This document shows, piece after piece, positions 1 to 12,062 of a DNA stretch of 64,000 nucleotides. Every line of letters begins with the position of its first letter. The first letter of the stretch is position 1. The notes under the pieces are model-generated. The model had not been told where the DNA came from. It did not search any database and worked only from the letters and a program-made list of their open reading frames with translations. The stretch spans positions 539,094-603,093 of the forward strand of contig QKYT01000001.1 in the NCBI GenBank assembly GCA_003550305.1, written 5' to 3'. This stretch comes from Glomus cerebriforme (Eukaryota > Glomeromycota > Glomeromycetes > Glomerales > Glomeraceae). Made by a program: the position numbers and the translations under genes.

Positions 1-520
1 AAATCTCATATAGTAAGCAAGACAGAATATCGAATCTCACTTGCTAGAGACGCATTCAATGATCCAATCGAGTTGCGCAAGAATGTGAAAAGGATTTTAG
101 CCGAGGTGATAGTAGGCTTGTTAAAAGATAGGGTATCTGTTACCTGTTAGCGATGAACCATCATCTAAGAAACGTCGCGTGCATGAAAAAATCAAGGTGA
201 TATAAGTCCAAAATCATTAGCATAGAAGCGTCATGTACTACGGGCTGCGTCCCAATCCATTTTTTTGCGTGTATTAATAAAAATTTTTCTTTCAGTGTGA
301 CAAATGGTCACGCGCACGTGACTTTTTTTATTTATAAAAAGTGTGGTTGGAAATGGACAAGAAAATGCCAGACTTGTGGTCAAAATTACGAGCTTGAGGC
401 CGAGATAGCAAAGCTGAGGCAGCTTATTGAGAAGAATGCCAGGCATAATGAACTAGAGCGAAAAATACAGAGCTTGAGGCCAGACTTGCGTCATTGGAAC
501 AACTGTTACATATAAAATAA
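1..520 (+). pseudogene. Broken coiled-coil / nuclear-signal protein remnant
   Basis: The window opens inside a reading frame that runs to a stop at 148-150; shifting by one base there continues into a basic KKRRV patch that resembles a nuclear localisation signal. Downstream, pieces of a leucine/glutamate-rich coiled coil appear in different frames: MPDLWSKLR from about 366, ELEAEIAKLRQ from about 389, and ELEARLASLEQ from 470 to a stop at 518-520. The heptad-like L/E/A pattern and repeated frame changes indicate a decayed copy of a lineage-specific coiled-coil protein family. From memory, similar ELEA-type tails are common in Rhizophagus proteins, but no family is claimed. Introns could explain some frame changes; I saw no clean splice sites at them. 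Confidence 0.4.
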
Positions 521-673
521 TTTATATGAAGAATATATTTATTCTTGATACAAAGAGTTCTAAATGAACAATTGAACATTCTGTGCTTTTGGTCGAGTAA
601 TATAAAAATCATTTATTTATGTCAAATAATTTAATTTAAAATCGAAACATAATAAATTTTTTTCTATACTAAA

Positions 674-2542
674 TTATTCATTCTTCTTTTGATATTGTTC
701 TAATATCTGTTCATATTTTACTTTTGTCCATTTACAAGCTATTTCATAATAAACTTTCGCCATAGCAAACATAATACACAATATTTCCACCCATATTTCA
801 AACCCGATCCAAAGTCTCTTTTGTACTTTTTCAATCGAACTTAATTCAGCTCGTTTTCCTCTAATATGAGTGGCATCAATTATTTCGAATGGTGACGTGG
901 CACCTAAAAATTCCTTGGCAATTTTTAAACCCGAAGTGAAACCATCCTCGTGAAATCCATACTTTGTCCAGGCTCCTGCAAATGTTGTAGCAAGATTTGG
1001 AACATTTTGAATGGTGTGTAATTCAGCCTGTGCTACAATTGTTTCTGGCGTGTATTGTGGGTGATCATACGACCATGAACCTACGACTTTTGATGGATCA
1101 GGTTCGTAAAGAGGATTCAAGGTTACAAGAACTGGTCCGTAAATCGATTTATCGATCGATTGTAAAATGTTCATGTCATAAGTTCTAAAAAAAAGGAAAG
1201 AAAATTAATATAATCTGAAAATTACACTTATAACTCTAATATACAATATTGATGATCCATACAATGAAACTTGATCATTATTGAGGGAAGTTTCGGTAGA
1301 TTTGGTAATATAATTCCAAGATGAAAACGCAAGTCGACGCTTCGGCATCGACTATTTTACGCAATTAAAAAATTCTGTAAATTTTATCAATAAAAAAAAT
1401 CAATTAATTTAATAATTTTTCTTACCGAAAGATCAGAATGTAACACAGCGCGATTTTTATTAAAATGGATGCTTCCCAAAATTCGCTTTTCGTCATCGGT
1501 GGCTTGATCACCCAAAATTTGTAATGCTTGATCAGCGTGTGTGGCGAAAATCACGTGATCAAACTCTCCGCGTTCCCCATTGCTATCCGTTATAGTGATG
1601 ATTGGTGGTAAAGAAGGATTTGATGGTTTACGCGTGATCGATGTTACTTTTGTTGATAGGCGCACACTATCAATATGAGGAATGATCGTTTCCAGATATT
1701 TGCGACTAAGAAAAAAAAAGGTTAAGTCCGAAAATTTGCTCATTGGATAATGCAACTTGCACACTTTCAAATTTCTAACCTTCCATTTTTTATAGTAAGC
1801 CATTGAACACGATTCAATATTTGGAAGAGAAAATGATTGTGCATAAATTGTATTAGCGTCAATGCTGGAAAATCAAGCGCACACTTATCCGGTGGAGTAG
1901 ACCAAATTGCCGCAGTCATTGGCTAATTAATCGAATGAAACAAGAATTCGTTAAAACTGTTAGAATTTTCCTATTTTATTCCAAATGATTACGTACCAAT
2001 AGATAATTATCTTTAAATGCCGAAGAGTATCCATGCATGTCTAAATATTCTCCCAATTTCATTTTTCTTTCGGGATGATCATCTTCCAATTCCAATAAAT
2101 CAGTTGCGTGAAAATTAAATCTCATAATATCAAAAAGAGTTTTCCACATATCCAAATTCAATAAATTCTTTGGCTGTACAAAAACTGTAAATAAATTTTT
2201 TCCAGCCCATTCAAATTCTCCTTTATTTCTTGATACGCTAAAACTCATTTCAGAAGGAATATATTCAATATTTTTATATTGAAAAAATCTAATAAGATTC
2301 GGATACGTAACGGGATTAAATACAATGAATCCGGTGTCAACTGGCGTTGTAAGTGGAGAATCAGAGGACTTTGTGGAAGGAACTGTAAAATCAACAGTAT
2401 GAGTATGACCTCCCAAATAATCATATTGTTCGTAAAGAGTAACATTATGTGGAGAATGTTCTGATAACAACCATGCTGCTCCCATTCCAGCACTACCACT
2501 TCCAATTATTGCTATTCTTTTACTACTTTGCTCTTGAGACAT
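674..2542 (-). CDS. FAD/NAD(P)-binding amine-oxidase-like protein
   Basis: Five exons on the minus strand (2542-1997, 1922-1780, 1705-1426, 1351-1263, 1184-674) join in frame to about 522 residues, a normal family length. The N-terminus has the Rossmann dinucleotide signature GSGSAG near residues 13-18 followed by an acidic strand end (TLYEQ), typical of FAD-binding amine-oxidase-type flavoproteins. Further family blocks are VDTGFIVFN, LPMTAAIWS, GSRKYLE, FATHADQAL, MPKRRLA and the C-terminal FAGAWTKYGFHEDG, which matches the FAD-contacting end of the fold. It probably oxidises or desaturates a lipid-linked substrate, which is inferred from its neighbours: a DUF1365 gene and a cyclopropane-synthase-like gene lie within 9 kb. 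The divergent gene on its 5' side starts 232 bases away. The intron 3 acceptor (1353-1352) is the least certain join. Confidence 0.9.
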
Positions 2543-2553
2543 TTTGAAAATTA

Positions 2554-2566
2554 GGGGGGGGGGGGG
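2554..2566. repeat. 13-base G homopolymer beside a start codon
   Basis: A run of 13 G bases on the plus strand lies 11 bases upstream of the minus-strand start codon of the flavoprotein gene, so it would be a C run in that gene's 5' leader. It stands out strongly in AT-rich DNA and may be length-variable or mis-assembled. Confidence 0.9.
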
Positions 2567-2774
2567 ATATATTAGATATATTACTCATATTTATATAAAA
2601 TTGCAATCTGCATTTTCAATTTACACACGTTTCAGTTTATTGAAAATCCCTCGGAAAATCAATTATGTGACTCACGGTATCACAAATATTTAACTTATCA
2701 TTTTGCAAGATCCGTCAACCATTTCTTTTGAAGATAATTTGTATGTAGGAGATATTAAATTATAATTTTTTTGA

Positions 2775-4810
2775 ATGGATTTTTCAGCAGGAAGCTCTAG
2801 TTCTTCTATCTCAAAAGTCTTTTATTCACAACCATCTGCTAATCAGTCAAAAGTGTATGAAAGTTCACAAAAGTGTTTGGCTATTACCACTCCTATGACT
2901 TCTAATAATTTCACCACTTTTCCTGATAATGAAATTATAGTGCTTTCGTCTTCAGATTCTGAAGAAGAACATGAATTGAATAGCAGTGATAATAAACTTG
3001 TGTTTCATAAAGATAAAGGTAAAGAACGAGAACATAGTACTGGACTCGATTTCGGTACTGCTTCCGCTGTTAATATGAATGAACTTGAACTGTTTTGTAC
3101 AAGTAAACGACCTGTAGTATATGATAAAGGTAAAGGTAAAGAACGAGAACATAGTACTGAAAGATCTTTCAATACTGCTGTTTCTTCTGTTAGTTTAAAT
3201 ACTACGCAGATAGATGTTCCTGATGATGAACTTGTTGATATGGAAATTGATTGTGACATTCCGCAACCTTCGACAATTGTTTCGAATCAATTAATACCTT
3301 GGGCTATAGATACCGAACTTGGATTTGTGGTAAATGAAACATTAAGAGAGCAACACTCAAAGGAGCCTAGTTCTGTTGAAAAAGTGATTAGATTTTTTAA
3401 TTTGTATAATTACACATTTGATATTTTTGATATTGTAATTGATTTATCAAATAAATATCAAGAAATATTTCAAGAAGATAGGGTTCATCTACAACTTTAT
3501 CATAATAATCCTTGCGTATTACTTGAACTATTGAGTAAATTTTTGTCGAATAGATTTAATTCAGGTAAAATTTTCGAATTAAATTACATTATTTATAAAT
3601 TTATGATTTTTTTTTTAACTTTTAATATTTTGTTATTAGCAGATGTTCATGGAACGGATTTTATTAGTTTGGAAATGTTGGCAGCAGAATATTATGAAAA
3701 GCTAAGAAATGCAGGTAAAGGGATTTTGTTACTAAAATGATTGTAATATTGTTTATATAAAACTAAAATACGTACACATTTTTAGAAATAGGACGGCAAG
3801 GGTTATATAGGACTTCTTTTCGTAATAATACATTTCACTCCACTGCTAATTCCCTTAATGAAGAAAAAAGGTCAATTGCAAAGTCTCGAGTCGTCAATAA
3901 TCCACCCGCGACACGAGAAAAAAAGAAGCCGCGTAAAAAAGCCAAAAAGAGCAAAGTTTTAAATGAACCTAGAGTAGATCTTGAGAAAATGTTGAGTTCT
4001 GTAGTACAGTCACCCCAAAAGGAAATAGAGACTAAAGAACCCCCTTTATCTATAACGGAACATCTGAATAAGTTTGTATTTAATCAAGGAGGCTTTATAA
4101 ATTCAATAACTCAATCGACAAGTAACCTTTCATTAAATGGAAATTCCGACTTGTCTGTATCATCTCAAGGAAATAGACAGACATTTGATAAACCTATATT
4201 TCCCACAATAGATACTAATTTTTCAACACTTTATGGAGCTTCTAATAAGCAAACAGTGCAAACAATGACTTCGACATCATCAAATACAGAAAAACACGCT
4301 GTAGAAGTTTTTACCAACTCAGGTTCACAACCAACAACAACGACTATTTCATATGAAACCAATCCGAATCCACCAAATAATGAAGAGATAACGGAGGTAA
4401 CGGAATATAATATACGTAGACATGTGCCCCGTGAAGAATGGCCAATCCCAGATCGGTCTTTTGAAATGGGAAAAGAATATAAGAGAATGATGGCAGATGC
4501 TATACAGAAATTGGCAATTACAAATCTTGCTATGAAACATAATCCTGAATCAGGACCTGGTGAGTTGGATAGCATTGTAAATAAATTTAAGATAAAAAAG
4601 ATAGCTAAAGATTCTGGTTCGGCAAATGCCTATAATGAAACTTTGATTAATATCTTTAATCATGGTGGTATTAGTACGGTTATGGAGAGATTAGAGGGAA
4701 ATATTTCTTCTTACTTAAAAGTTAAACCGAAAGAAAATAGAAGACAGAGAAAGAAACGTCGGCTTCTGCAAAAACAAGCAAAAGGTGAAATGTTGATGGT
4801 AGAACAATGA
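2775..4810 (+). CDS. Unrecognised Ser-rich protein with Lys-rich segments
   Basis: Three exons (2775-3564, 3640-3714, 3786-4810) join in frame to about 629 residues; both introns are 71-75 bases and start with GTAAA. I do not recognise a family. Residues 1-180 are Ser/Thr/acid-rich and contain a duplicated motif (KGKEREHST at about residues 81-89 and 119-127). Residues 200-300 look folded and helical. After that comes a strongly basic segment (EKKKPRKKAKKSK, encoded around 3920-3957) that could be a nuclear localisation signal. The C-terminal 130 residues are conserved-looking, starting RHVPREEWPIPDRSFEMGKEY and ending in a basic tail (RRQRKKRR). It sits between the flavoprotein and DUF1365 genes, sharing a 232-base divergent promoter region with the former. 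A nuclear role is only an inference from the basic patches. Confidence 0.75.
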
Positions 4811-5098
4811 TAATTGCTGATAATGATGAAGTTAAAAGATTTTGAATTTTATAAGAAATCTAAACAAGGACATTTATTAGTATTTATTGGATATAAAGAA
4901 TTATTTATATTTTTAATACTGTATATGTAATATATTTATAATATAAATTAATAAATATTTATAAATTACTTTTTTCATTATAAGTGGATAACATAATTTA
5001 AATAATATACAACATAAAAATAATAAAATTTAAGATATTAATTAAATCGAATTTAACCCACTAAAATTTAATATCTTGTTTTTAACTGTACATAAATA

Positions 5099-7989
5099 TC
5101 AATCCGTTCTCAATAATACTACTTCCCTAAAAATTTTTATGAATAACCATAATCTTTGTTGTCTGTCTTCTTCTATCACAGGATTATCATTAAATATTTT
5201 AGAATCATTAACTTGTGTAGATGGCGGTGGTAGAGATGGTGTAGATATTGGTTTTACTCTCTGTAATGTATCCTTATCATCTTAATAAATCACGTGAAGA
5301 AGAGCAAATAAATTAGTAAATAAAAATTATGACGAAAGTGATATACTTAATTAATAATACCATACCTATTCTTTCATAAACAACCTCCCAGCCATCAAAT
5401 ATATATTTTTTTCCTCCTTCAACCTTATGGTATTCACTTGAACTTTTAATATTGATACTTTTAACACTTTCAACATCACTTTCACATTCAGCCCATTGTT
5501 CCTCTTCCTCTTCCTCCTCCTTTCTTTCATATCTTTTCAATAAATCAACAATACCTTCCCATAACCATTTTTCAGCAAAATAATTATTACCTCTAGGACC
5601 CTCAACAAATCTTGTTGTCATTTGCCATAATACAGCATCAATCTTATAACCCAATACCATTAGCAACATCATCCAAGTATATTTTAATTTTTCTCTATTA
5701 GTGAATAATTTGTTTGAATGTATAAATTTATCTATTGGATGTTTTAGTGGTTCTTTATTTTCATAGGGGAGATATCTTGGTGGAAATGGAAGTAAATGAA
5801 GTTTTGATGCTATAATCGGTGAAATATTTGATAATGTTGTTGAAGAAGGAAATGTAAATGGTGATAACATGTAAAGATGTGTATAACCAAATAATGCTAC
5901 TATATTATTTTCATTATTTATTGCAAATAAATCTCTTAATGCTACTGCTACTTCTTCATGCGAATTTATCTAGATTGAGTTTAGTTAAAATTAGCTAAAA
6001 AAAATAATTTTTTTTTTTTAAAAAAAAAAAAATACGTACCATAGCATCCATTCTAATATCAAAACAAACATCATTTTGTATTACGGAAGCAATAAAATCT
6101 CCATCTACTCCTTTAGGAGGCCACATGTTTTGTAATAATTGATCAAATTCTTTTTTAGCTCTTTCACCTGAACTTTCTTTATTATTGAATAATTTTTTCC
6201 AATACCATCTTCTTAATGTTGATATTCTATTTTCAAAATTACTTAATTTAATTTTATAATCTCTATGTAAAGGTTCCTTCACATAATCTTTCTTTTCCTT
6301 ATCCGGTTCATTGTTAAAAAATAATTTTAATAATAATTCTAATTCACCACAATCCCAAGATTTTTCAAAATAACCTATTAATAAAGCTCTATAAATATTT
6401 TGATTTATCAATAAATTTGTGAAAAATGAATAATCATGAAGATCTATTATTATATTATTTGAGTATGGTATTATTGTAAGAATTGATGGTCGAATTATTA
6501 TTGGTGACTTATTTTTGTCAGGTAAATTTATTGTAACACAAGTTAATCTTGATGAATTTTCTATTAAATAACGTAAATAACTCGTGACAATTTCTTGAGC
6601 GTATCTATTTAAACACAAAAAGGAGACTATAAGTTAGATATATCGAATTCAGATTTTTGAAACAAAAAATAAAATAATACGTACAATTCAATTGAGTTTG
6701 GTTCCAATTTAACAACAGTTCCTTCAATTGGAATTGGTCTATGGTAAACCCCTAACCTTTTGTTATAATGTAACTTATATGCTTCTTTTAATATTCTTGG
6801 AAATGTTAAAAATATGTCAAAAGGATATGTTATTATGGCATATAATAAACTATTCATTGATAATATGTATGAAGGTCCTGATACAGTAGCAACCATTTTC
6901 TTTTTCTTCAATGGTAATTTGTCGCTTTGATCCATGTACATTATAACTCTCATATTTAAATATCCTGATGTTGGATCTTTACAAAGAATTTTGTAAATTC
7001 CTAAACGATCATTAAACGGTGATACATGAAATGATCGTTTTATGGTAAATGTCATATCATACCTATTGAGAGATCAAAATCAGTTTAAACTTAAATTTAA
7101 ATTATGTAATCGATTATAAAATATCTTACCCATTTCGTAATTCTTGTTTCGCATCGGTATCTCTATTTAAAACATGTAAATGTTTTTCTCCAAAAGTATT
7201 ATTAACTTCTAATACAACGACTTTAAGTTCATTATTTTTATTGTAACAATAATAAAAACTAACTGGGTTAAATGCGTATCCTAAAAACCTTGGCATCGTA
7301 ACTAATTCAAATCTATTTAAATCATCTATTGGAATATTCTTAAAATATATATGTATATATAAAAAGTTATTTTGATAATAAAAAGATTAAATCATCATCA
7401 GTAGATTAATATATAATACTTACATGTTGTTCTATATGCCATAATAATTTTTCTTTGATCGATTTAATTTGTTTTTTTGGTCTTTGGATATATGGATTTT
7501 CTAAATTATCATCACCAGCATTTATTTTTCCAAGATAATCATCGTCGTTTATATTAAATAAAATTGAACTATTATTGTAACCAATTTCAAATCTATTCAT
7601 AAAAAAAAAAATAAAAATTTAATCAAATAAAATTCGAATTCAAATAAATCAAAATAATAATAAAAATCATCATCATACAATTTCTGTCCATCTTTCTTAT
7701 GTTGTTGTTCTAATAAATCTAAATTAACTCCAACAAATAATACAGGATATGTAAAAGAATGTTTAATAGGCCAAAATCTAGCATGATAAGTTTCACAAAA
7801 ATATATTTTTTGACGGGTTTTAACTTGATTTAATGATATTAACGATGATTCTAATGTTTTATATAATATTTTAATGATACATATGAAAAATATTACCTCA
7901 AATATATTAATATTCGGAAATGGAATTTTAAATATATGAAATAATGAAATTGTAACAATAATATATAATAATATTTCTATCTTTGACAT
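5099..7989 (-). CDS. DUF1365 family protein with long C-terminal extension
   Basis: Seven exons (7989-7679, 7592-7424, 7338-7130, 7062-6685, 6604-6040, 5969-5366, 5280-5099) join in frame to about 805 residues. The N-terminus has one or two membrane segments (residues 5-50). Residues about 70-375 carry the DUF1365 domain: YHARFWPIKHSFTYPV, FEIGYNNSSILFNINDDDY, the very typical MPRFLGYAFNPVSFYYCYN, GEKHLHV and KRSFHVSPFND. The remaining 420 or so residues are not part of bacterial DUF1365 proteins, which are about 250 residues long; they contain an acidic stretch (EEEEEEE), other hydrophobic helices, and no domain I recognise. The biochemical role of DUF1365 is unknown; in bacteria it lies beside cyclopropane-synthase-like methylases and FAD oxidoreductases, exactly as here. 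It faces the methyltransferase gene across a 997-base divergent region. Confidence 0.88.
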
Positions 7990-8986
7990 TTTGCTTCTTT
8001 ATTGATACTAGTAAAGAAATAATTTCTTAAAATAAGAAACATTTGCGGTTATTTATATGAAATTCATGGTTATACAGCGCCATTGTTTATATTTGTCTAA
8101 TATTTGATTATCAAATACAGATTTTTGTCGCGTAAAAATAATTTCACACCCCTTTTTGTAATAATGAAATCGTAGATTTACAAATATGTAAGCGAATCAG
8201 ATATCCAAGGAACTATTTATGGTTTCAAACTTTTAATACCTGGTTTCCGAACATTATTAGATCTACACCATTTTTCACCACAACAAAAGATCTCTAACAA
8301 TAAATTATTACAACGTCGAGTCTGGGAAACTTACATTACCGTTACAGAAATTATATTTTCAACTTACACATTTTGTGTACCCCCATGCGATTGTTGTTTG
8401 ATGAAATAAATGTATGTTAAATCGTTAAATCAACGCGTTTCGCGCATTGTACAACATTTTCATCAAACTGTAATACTAAAACGGTGAATGTTTTATCCGA
8501 TATATTCCATACAAGTAGAATAGTAGTAGGAATTCCCAAAGAAATTGAATCGTTTCAATTTCTATTAAAATATGCAACCATAGCTTTTATACCCAAAACA
8601 ATAATTACACATTTAATAATTATTTGTATTGGTTGTACTAAACAGATACACAAAAAACTGCATTTCTTATTCACCAGTTCTAATTGTCACACTAATGCAT
8701 AATATATAAAAATATTTTACAATACTAATTTCAATCAGGGCGTGATAATTAATGCAGTCCAAACCGATATTTTTTGCAGTTTAATAATTGTAATAAGCAA
8801 TGTAGTACTAGTGGGGCATTTTTTCAAATCAAGTAAGATACGTCATTCCGATATCTCGAAACTATCCTCATAACCCAAAAAAACAATCACACCATCTGTG
8901 GCTATATTTATATAAATACCATCGAATTTGCCTCCCCGAGTTTTTGTTTAGAACCATCTTTTTTCACGAAAACTTCTCTTCGCGAC
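7990..8986. promoter_or_regulatory. Divergent intergenic region, DUF1365 / CFA synthase
   Basis: No gene is visible in these 997 bases, which separate two divergently transcribed genes of the putative lipid cluster. An open frame at 8484-8702 has no recognisable product. The arrangement would allow shared regulation, but no specific binding site could be identified by eye. Confidence 0.4.
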
Positions 8987-10985
8987 ATGTCTTTTGAAAA
9001 GAATCATTCACCAAGCAAAGTTATCGCGACTGTTGACTCTTATTTTCAATATGTAAAAGAAATTATCATTTCAAATTCATGGAAACCTTTACTCCGCTTT
9101 GGTATATTTCAATTCCCTAATGTCTATTTATTGTAAAGTTCTTGAATTTTCAATTTCGAAATTCAACTTTTGAAAATATATGGTTTATTGCGAGAAACAA
9201 TTCTGGTTCTTCAACAGACCACCAATATTTACTAATTAATTATTAATTATCTTAAACGATTAGCTCAAAATACTCTTCTTTCGCTAATGTCACGAATTGA
9301 TGTTGGACATCTTCGCGTACTTAGTAAAGATCGTATTTATGAATTTGGCCCAAAAGATTCAAAGTTAAAAAGTGAAATCAAGATCGTCAACGATACTTTT
9401 TGGATTCGATTGCTACTACTAGGTGATTTAGTAAGTTGATATGATCATTTCCAAATAAATTTCCTTCTAATATTACACAATGTTTGACAAGATGTATTGT
9501 GCATTAGGTTTTTTTTTTTTTGTTATACAAGTTCATTTACTTGTGTTCACACTTCATACCTTTAATTTATATGCGCTTCACGTGATTTAAGATCTGCAAA
9601 ATTTTGCGCGATTCACGCGTCTTATCTATGAAAAAAAAAATCATAAATAAAATATATCTCACATTTTGACCCTATTTTCAAATGTTAACTTAATAGGGTT
9701 ACGCTGAAGCATATATGTTAGGTGACGTGACTTGCGACGATTTGATAACTCTTATCAAGGTATTTATAAATAAACGTTAGTTTTTTATATTAAAAGCTTT
9801 AGACATTCATTCAACTTCTTTTATTCAGATTTTTGTAGCAAATAGGTCTCACCTTGACGAATTGTCAACGGTTCCTTCATACATTTTCAATACAATAAAT
9901 TATGTAATGAATTTTCGCTTCGCCAACACAATTTCTAATGCTATTAATAATATTTCAGCTCATTATGATATAAGCAATGAAGTGTTTGCTGCATTTTTAA
10001 GTAATGATATGACTTATTCTAGTGCTGTATTTGCAAGTGAAGAAGAAACTTTGGAGGAAGGTCAATATAGAAAATTGAGAATGATGATTAATAAAGCCAA
10101 AATCACTGAAGATGATAATGTTTTGGAAATTGGTACCGGTTGGGGTTCTCTTGCTATCGAGGTATTTGTCTTAGGTTTGGTGTGTTTTAAAAAAAAAATA
10201 TCAAAATCTCGCGTTAATTACGTTTTTAATGTTAGGCTGTAAGATTAACAGGATGTCGTGTTACAAGTTTAACACTTTCAATTGAGCAAAAAAATCTTGC
10301 TGAAGAACGTATCGCAAGTGCAGGATTTTCAGATCGTATCACTGTATTATTATGCGATTATCGGAATTTACCTGCTTCTCATCAGTTTGATAAAATTATA
10401 AGTATTGAAATGATTGAAGCTGTTGGTCATGAATATCTTCAAACATATTTTGAATGTTGTGATAAATTTTTAAAAGAAAAAGGTGGTATTTGTGTATTTC
10501 AAGTTATTACTATGCCTGAAACAAGATATGATAGATATTGCAAAGAAGTTGACTTTATAAGAAAATACATTTTTCCAGGTAAGATTCGAACATCTTAAGA
10601 AAAATTGATTCATTTACCAAAAAAATTAACATGAATTTTTTTAGGAGGTCACGCTCCTAGTGTGACAACCTTAGTAGACGCGATTAACAAGGGCTCAAAA
10701 GGTAGACTTATAATTGATCATATGGAAAATATTGGACCTCATTACGCACGTACATTGCGTTTATGGCGTGAAAGATTTCTTTCAGTTTTTGATGAACTCA
10801 TACATCCTGCTTTATTAAAAAGTTGGCCCAATATGACTCAAGAAGAAATTAAAATATTCAAAAAGAAATGGGAATTTTATTTTGCTTATTGCGAAGGAGG
10901 GTTTATTTCAAGAATTTTAGGTAACGTTCAAGTTGTTGTTACTAGAGAAGGTAATGAAGCTTTTCTGGATGGAATACCGTTATAA
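8987..10985 (+). CDS. Cyclopropane-fatty-acyl-phospholipid synthase-like methyltransferase
   Basis: Six exons (8987-9101, 9264-9430, 9697-9759, 9829-10161, 10236-10578, 10645-10985) join in frame to about 453 residues. The protein matches SAM-dependent cyclopropane-fatty-acyl-phospholipid synthases throughout: an N-terminal FWIRLLLLGDLGYAEAYMLG block, a hydrophobic middle, HYDISNEVFAAFL, the SAM-binding motif VLEIGTGWGS (near residues 213-222), VTSLTLSIEQ, the SIEMIEAVG catalytic-region block, and the C-terminal FPGGHAPS and ARTLRLWRERF motifs. Enzymes of this family transfer a methyl group from SAM to the double bond of a phospholipid acyl chain, giving cyclopropane, methyl-branched or related fatty acids. 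Which product forms here cannot be read from the sequence. The start codon is the first ATG ahead of the conserved region, and the first exon is short (38 codons). Confidence 0.93.
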
Positions 10986-12062
10986 AAAAAATATATATAT
11001 ATATTAGGTGATACTAAATAAATTATATAAGTAAATAAGAAAATAACTTTAAGATAGGTATAATTCCTTGGTGAATGGTTGAATGATTCACTAGAATTTC
11101 TTCTGTATCATTATTTTATTTTACATAGTTTTAATAAAATATTAAAATATAATGTAAAATGAATGCTGTGTGACGCTTCAAATATCACATGAGCTGCATG
11201 TACTGTAATAAATCTGTAATCCGTTACATATAGTTTAAAAATTTTATTGTTCGAAAGTGGATACAATGTCTCCTTTTGAAAACCAACGAAAAAAAAAAAA
11301 TTTAAAATCTTTTTGGATTAAAAAAAAAAAGTGGTTTTTTTTGATCGATTTGTATTACTGTAATACAGTATAATTGTTTACAATGGAATAAATCAAAGGG
11401 ATGAAATGACAATGGAATAAAAACAAGGTAAAAAATTTTTTCATTAAAAAAAAAAAAGTATTTGAATTATATACTATATACTATATACACGTAATTTTAT
11501 CTAAAACAAATGGATGAATAGAAAAGAAAAAAAAATTTACAATTTATTTACTTATACACAATGGACTCAAAAAAAATTATAATGATAAGAATCTGGGTGA
11601 AACCATATTATAGATTTATATATTATAAGGTTTAAATATGATTTCAATTCTTTTTTTTTTGTCGGTATTTTCTAGCTAAACAATTATAACTACTACCTTT
11701 TGCTAGTGACATAATATTCCCTGTTTAACCTAACCAACACCTTCAGACCATTTTAATCACTCTTCGTTCTCTTTCAGCTTATTGCATATTCAGATATTCA
11801 GCGATAATATTTTGTATTGCAAAATTGCATAAGCAAAACTTACTCACCAAAAATTATTTCATTTTTTTTTCCTTTACATTTACATGGTGAGTGTTATATT
11901 AAGAACCACTCACTGGTTCTGCAAATATTTTCTGAATAATCAAGCTTTTTTTTAATAGAAGGGAAAAACTATCCCTAATTAATTATCTTCGGAAAAAAAA
12001 TATTAATATAAAGTTCTTGCTAAAATAAATCCTTCTCTCCAAAAAAAAATATGTATAGCATT
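10986..12062. other. Intergenic region, convergent 3' ends
   Basis: This 1.1 kb lies between the 3' ends of the CFA-like gene and EPL1. It is AT-rich with many short homopolymers and no open frame that looks coding; I see nothing else in it. Confidence 0.6.

Noticed and set aside
3005..3259. Ser-rich 84-codon minus-strand open frame
   Set aside because: Antisense of the Ser/Lys-rich first exon; composition follows from the real gene.
4231..4575. 114-codon minus-strand open frame
   Set aside because: Shadow of the third exon of the plus-strand gene at 2775-4810.
8987..10985. Bacterial contamination or very recent horizontal transfer of the CFA-like gene
   Set aside because: Five spliceosomal introns and local codon use show it is a settled fungal gene.
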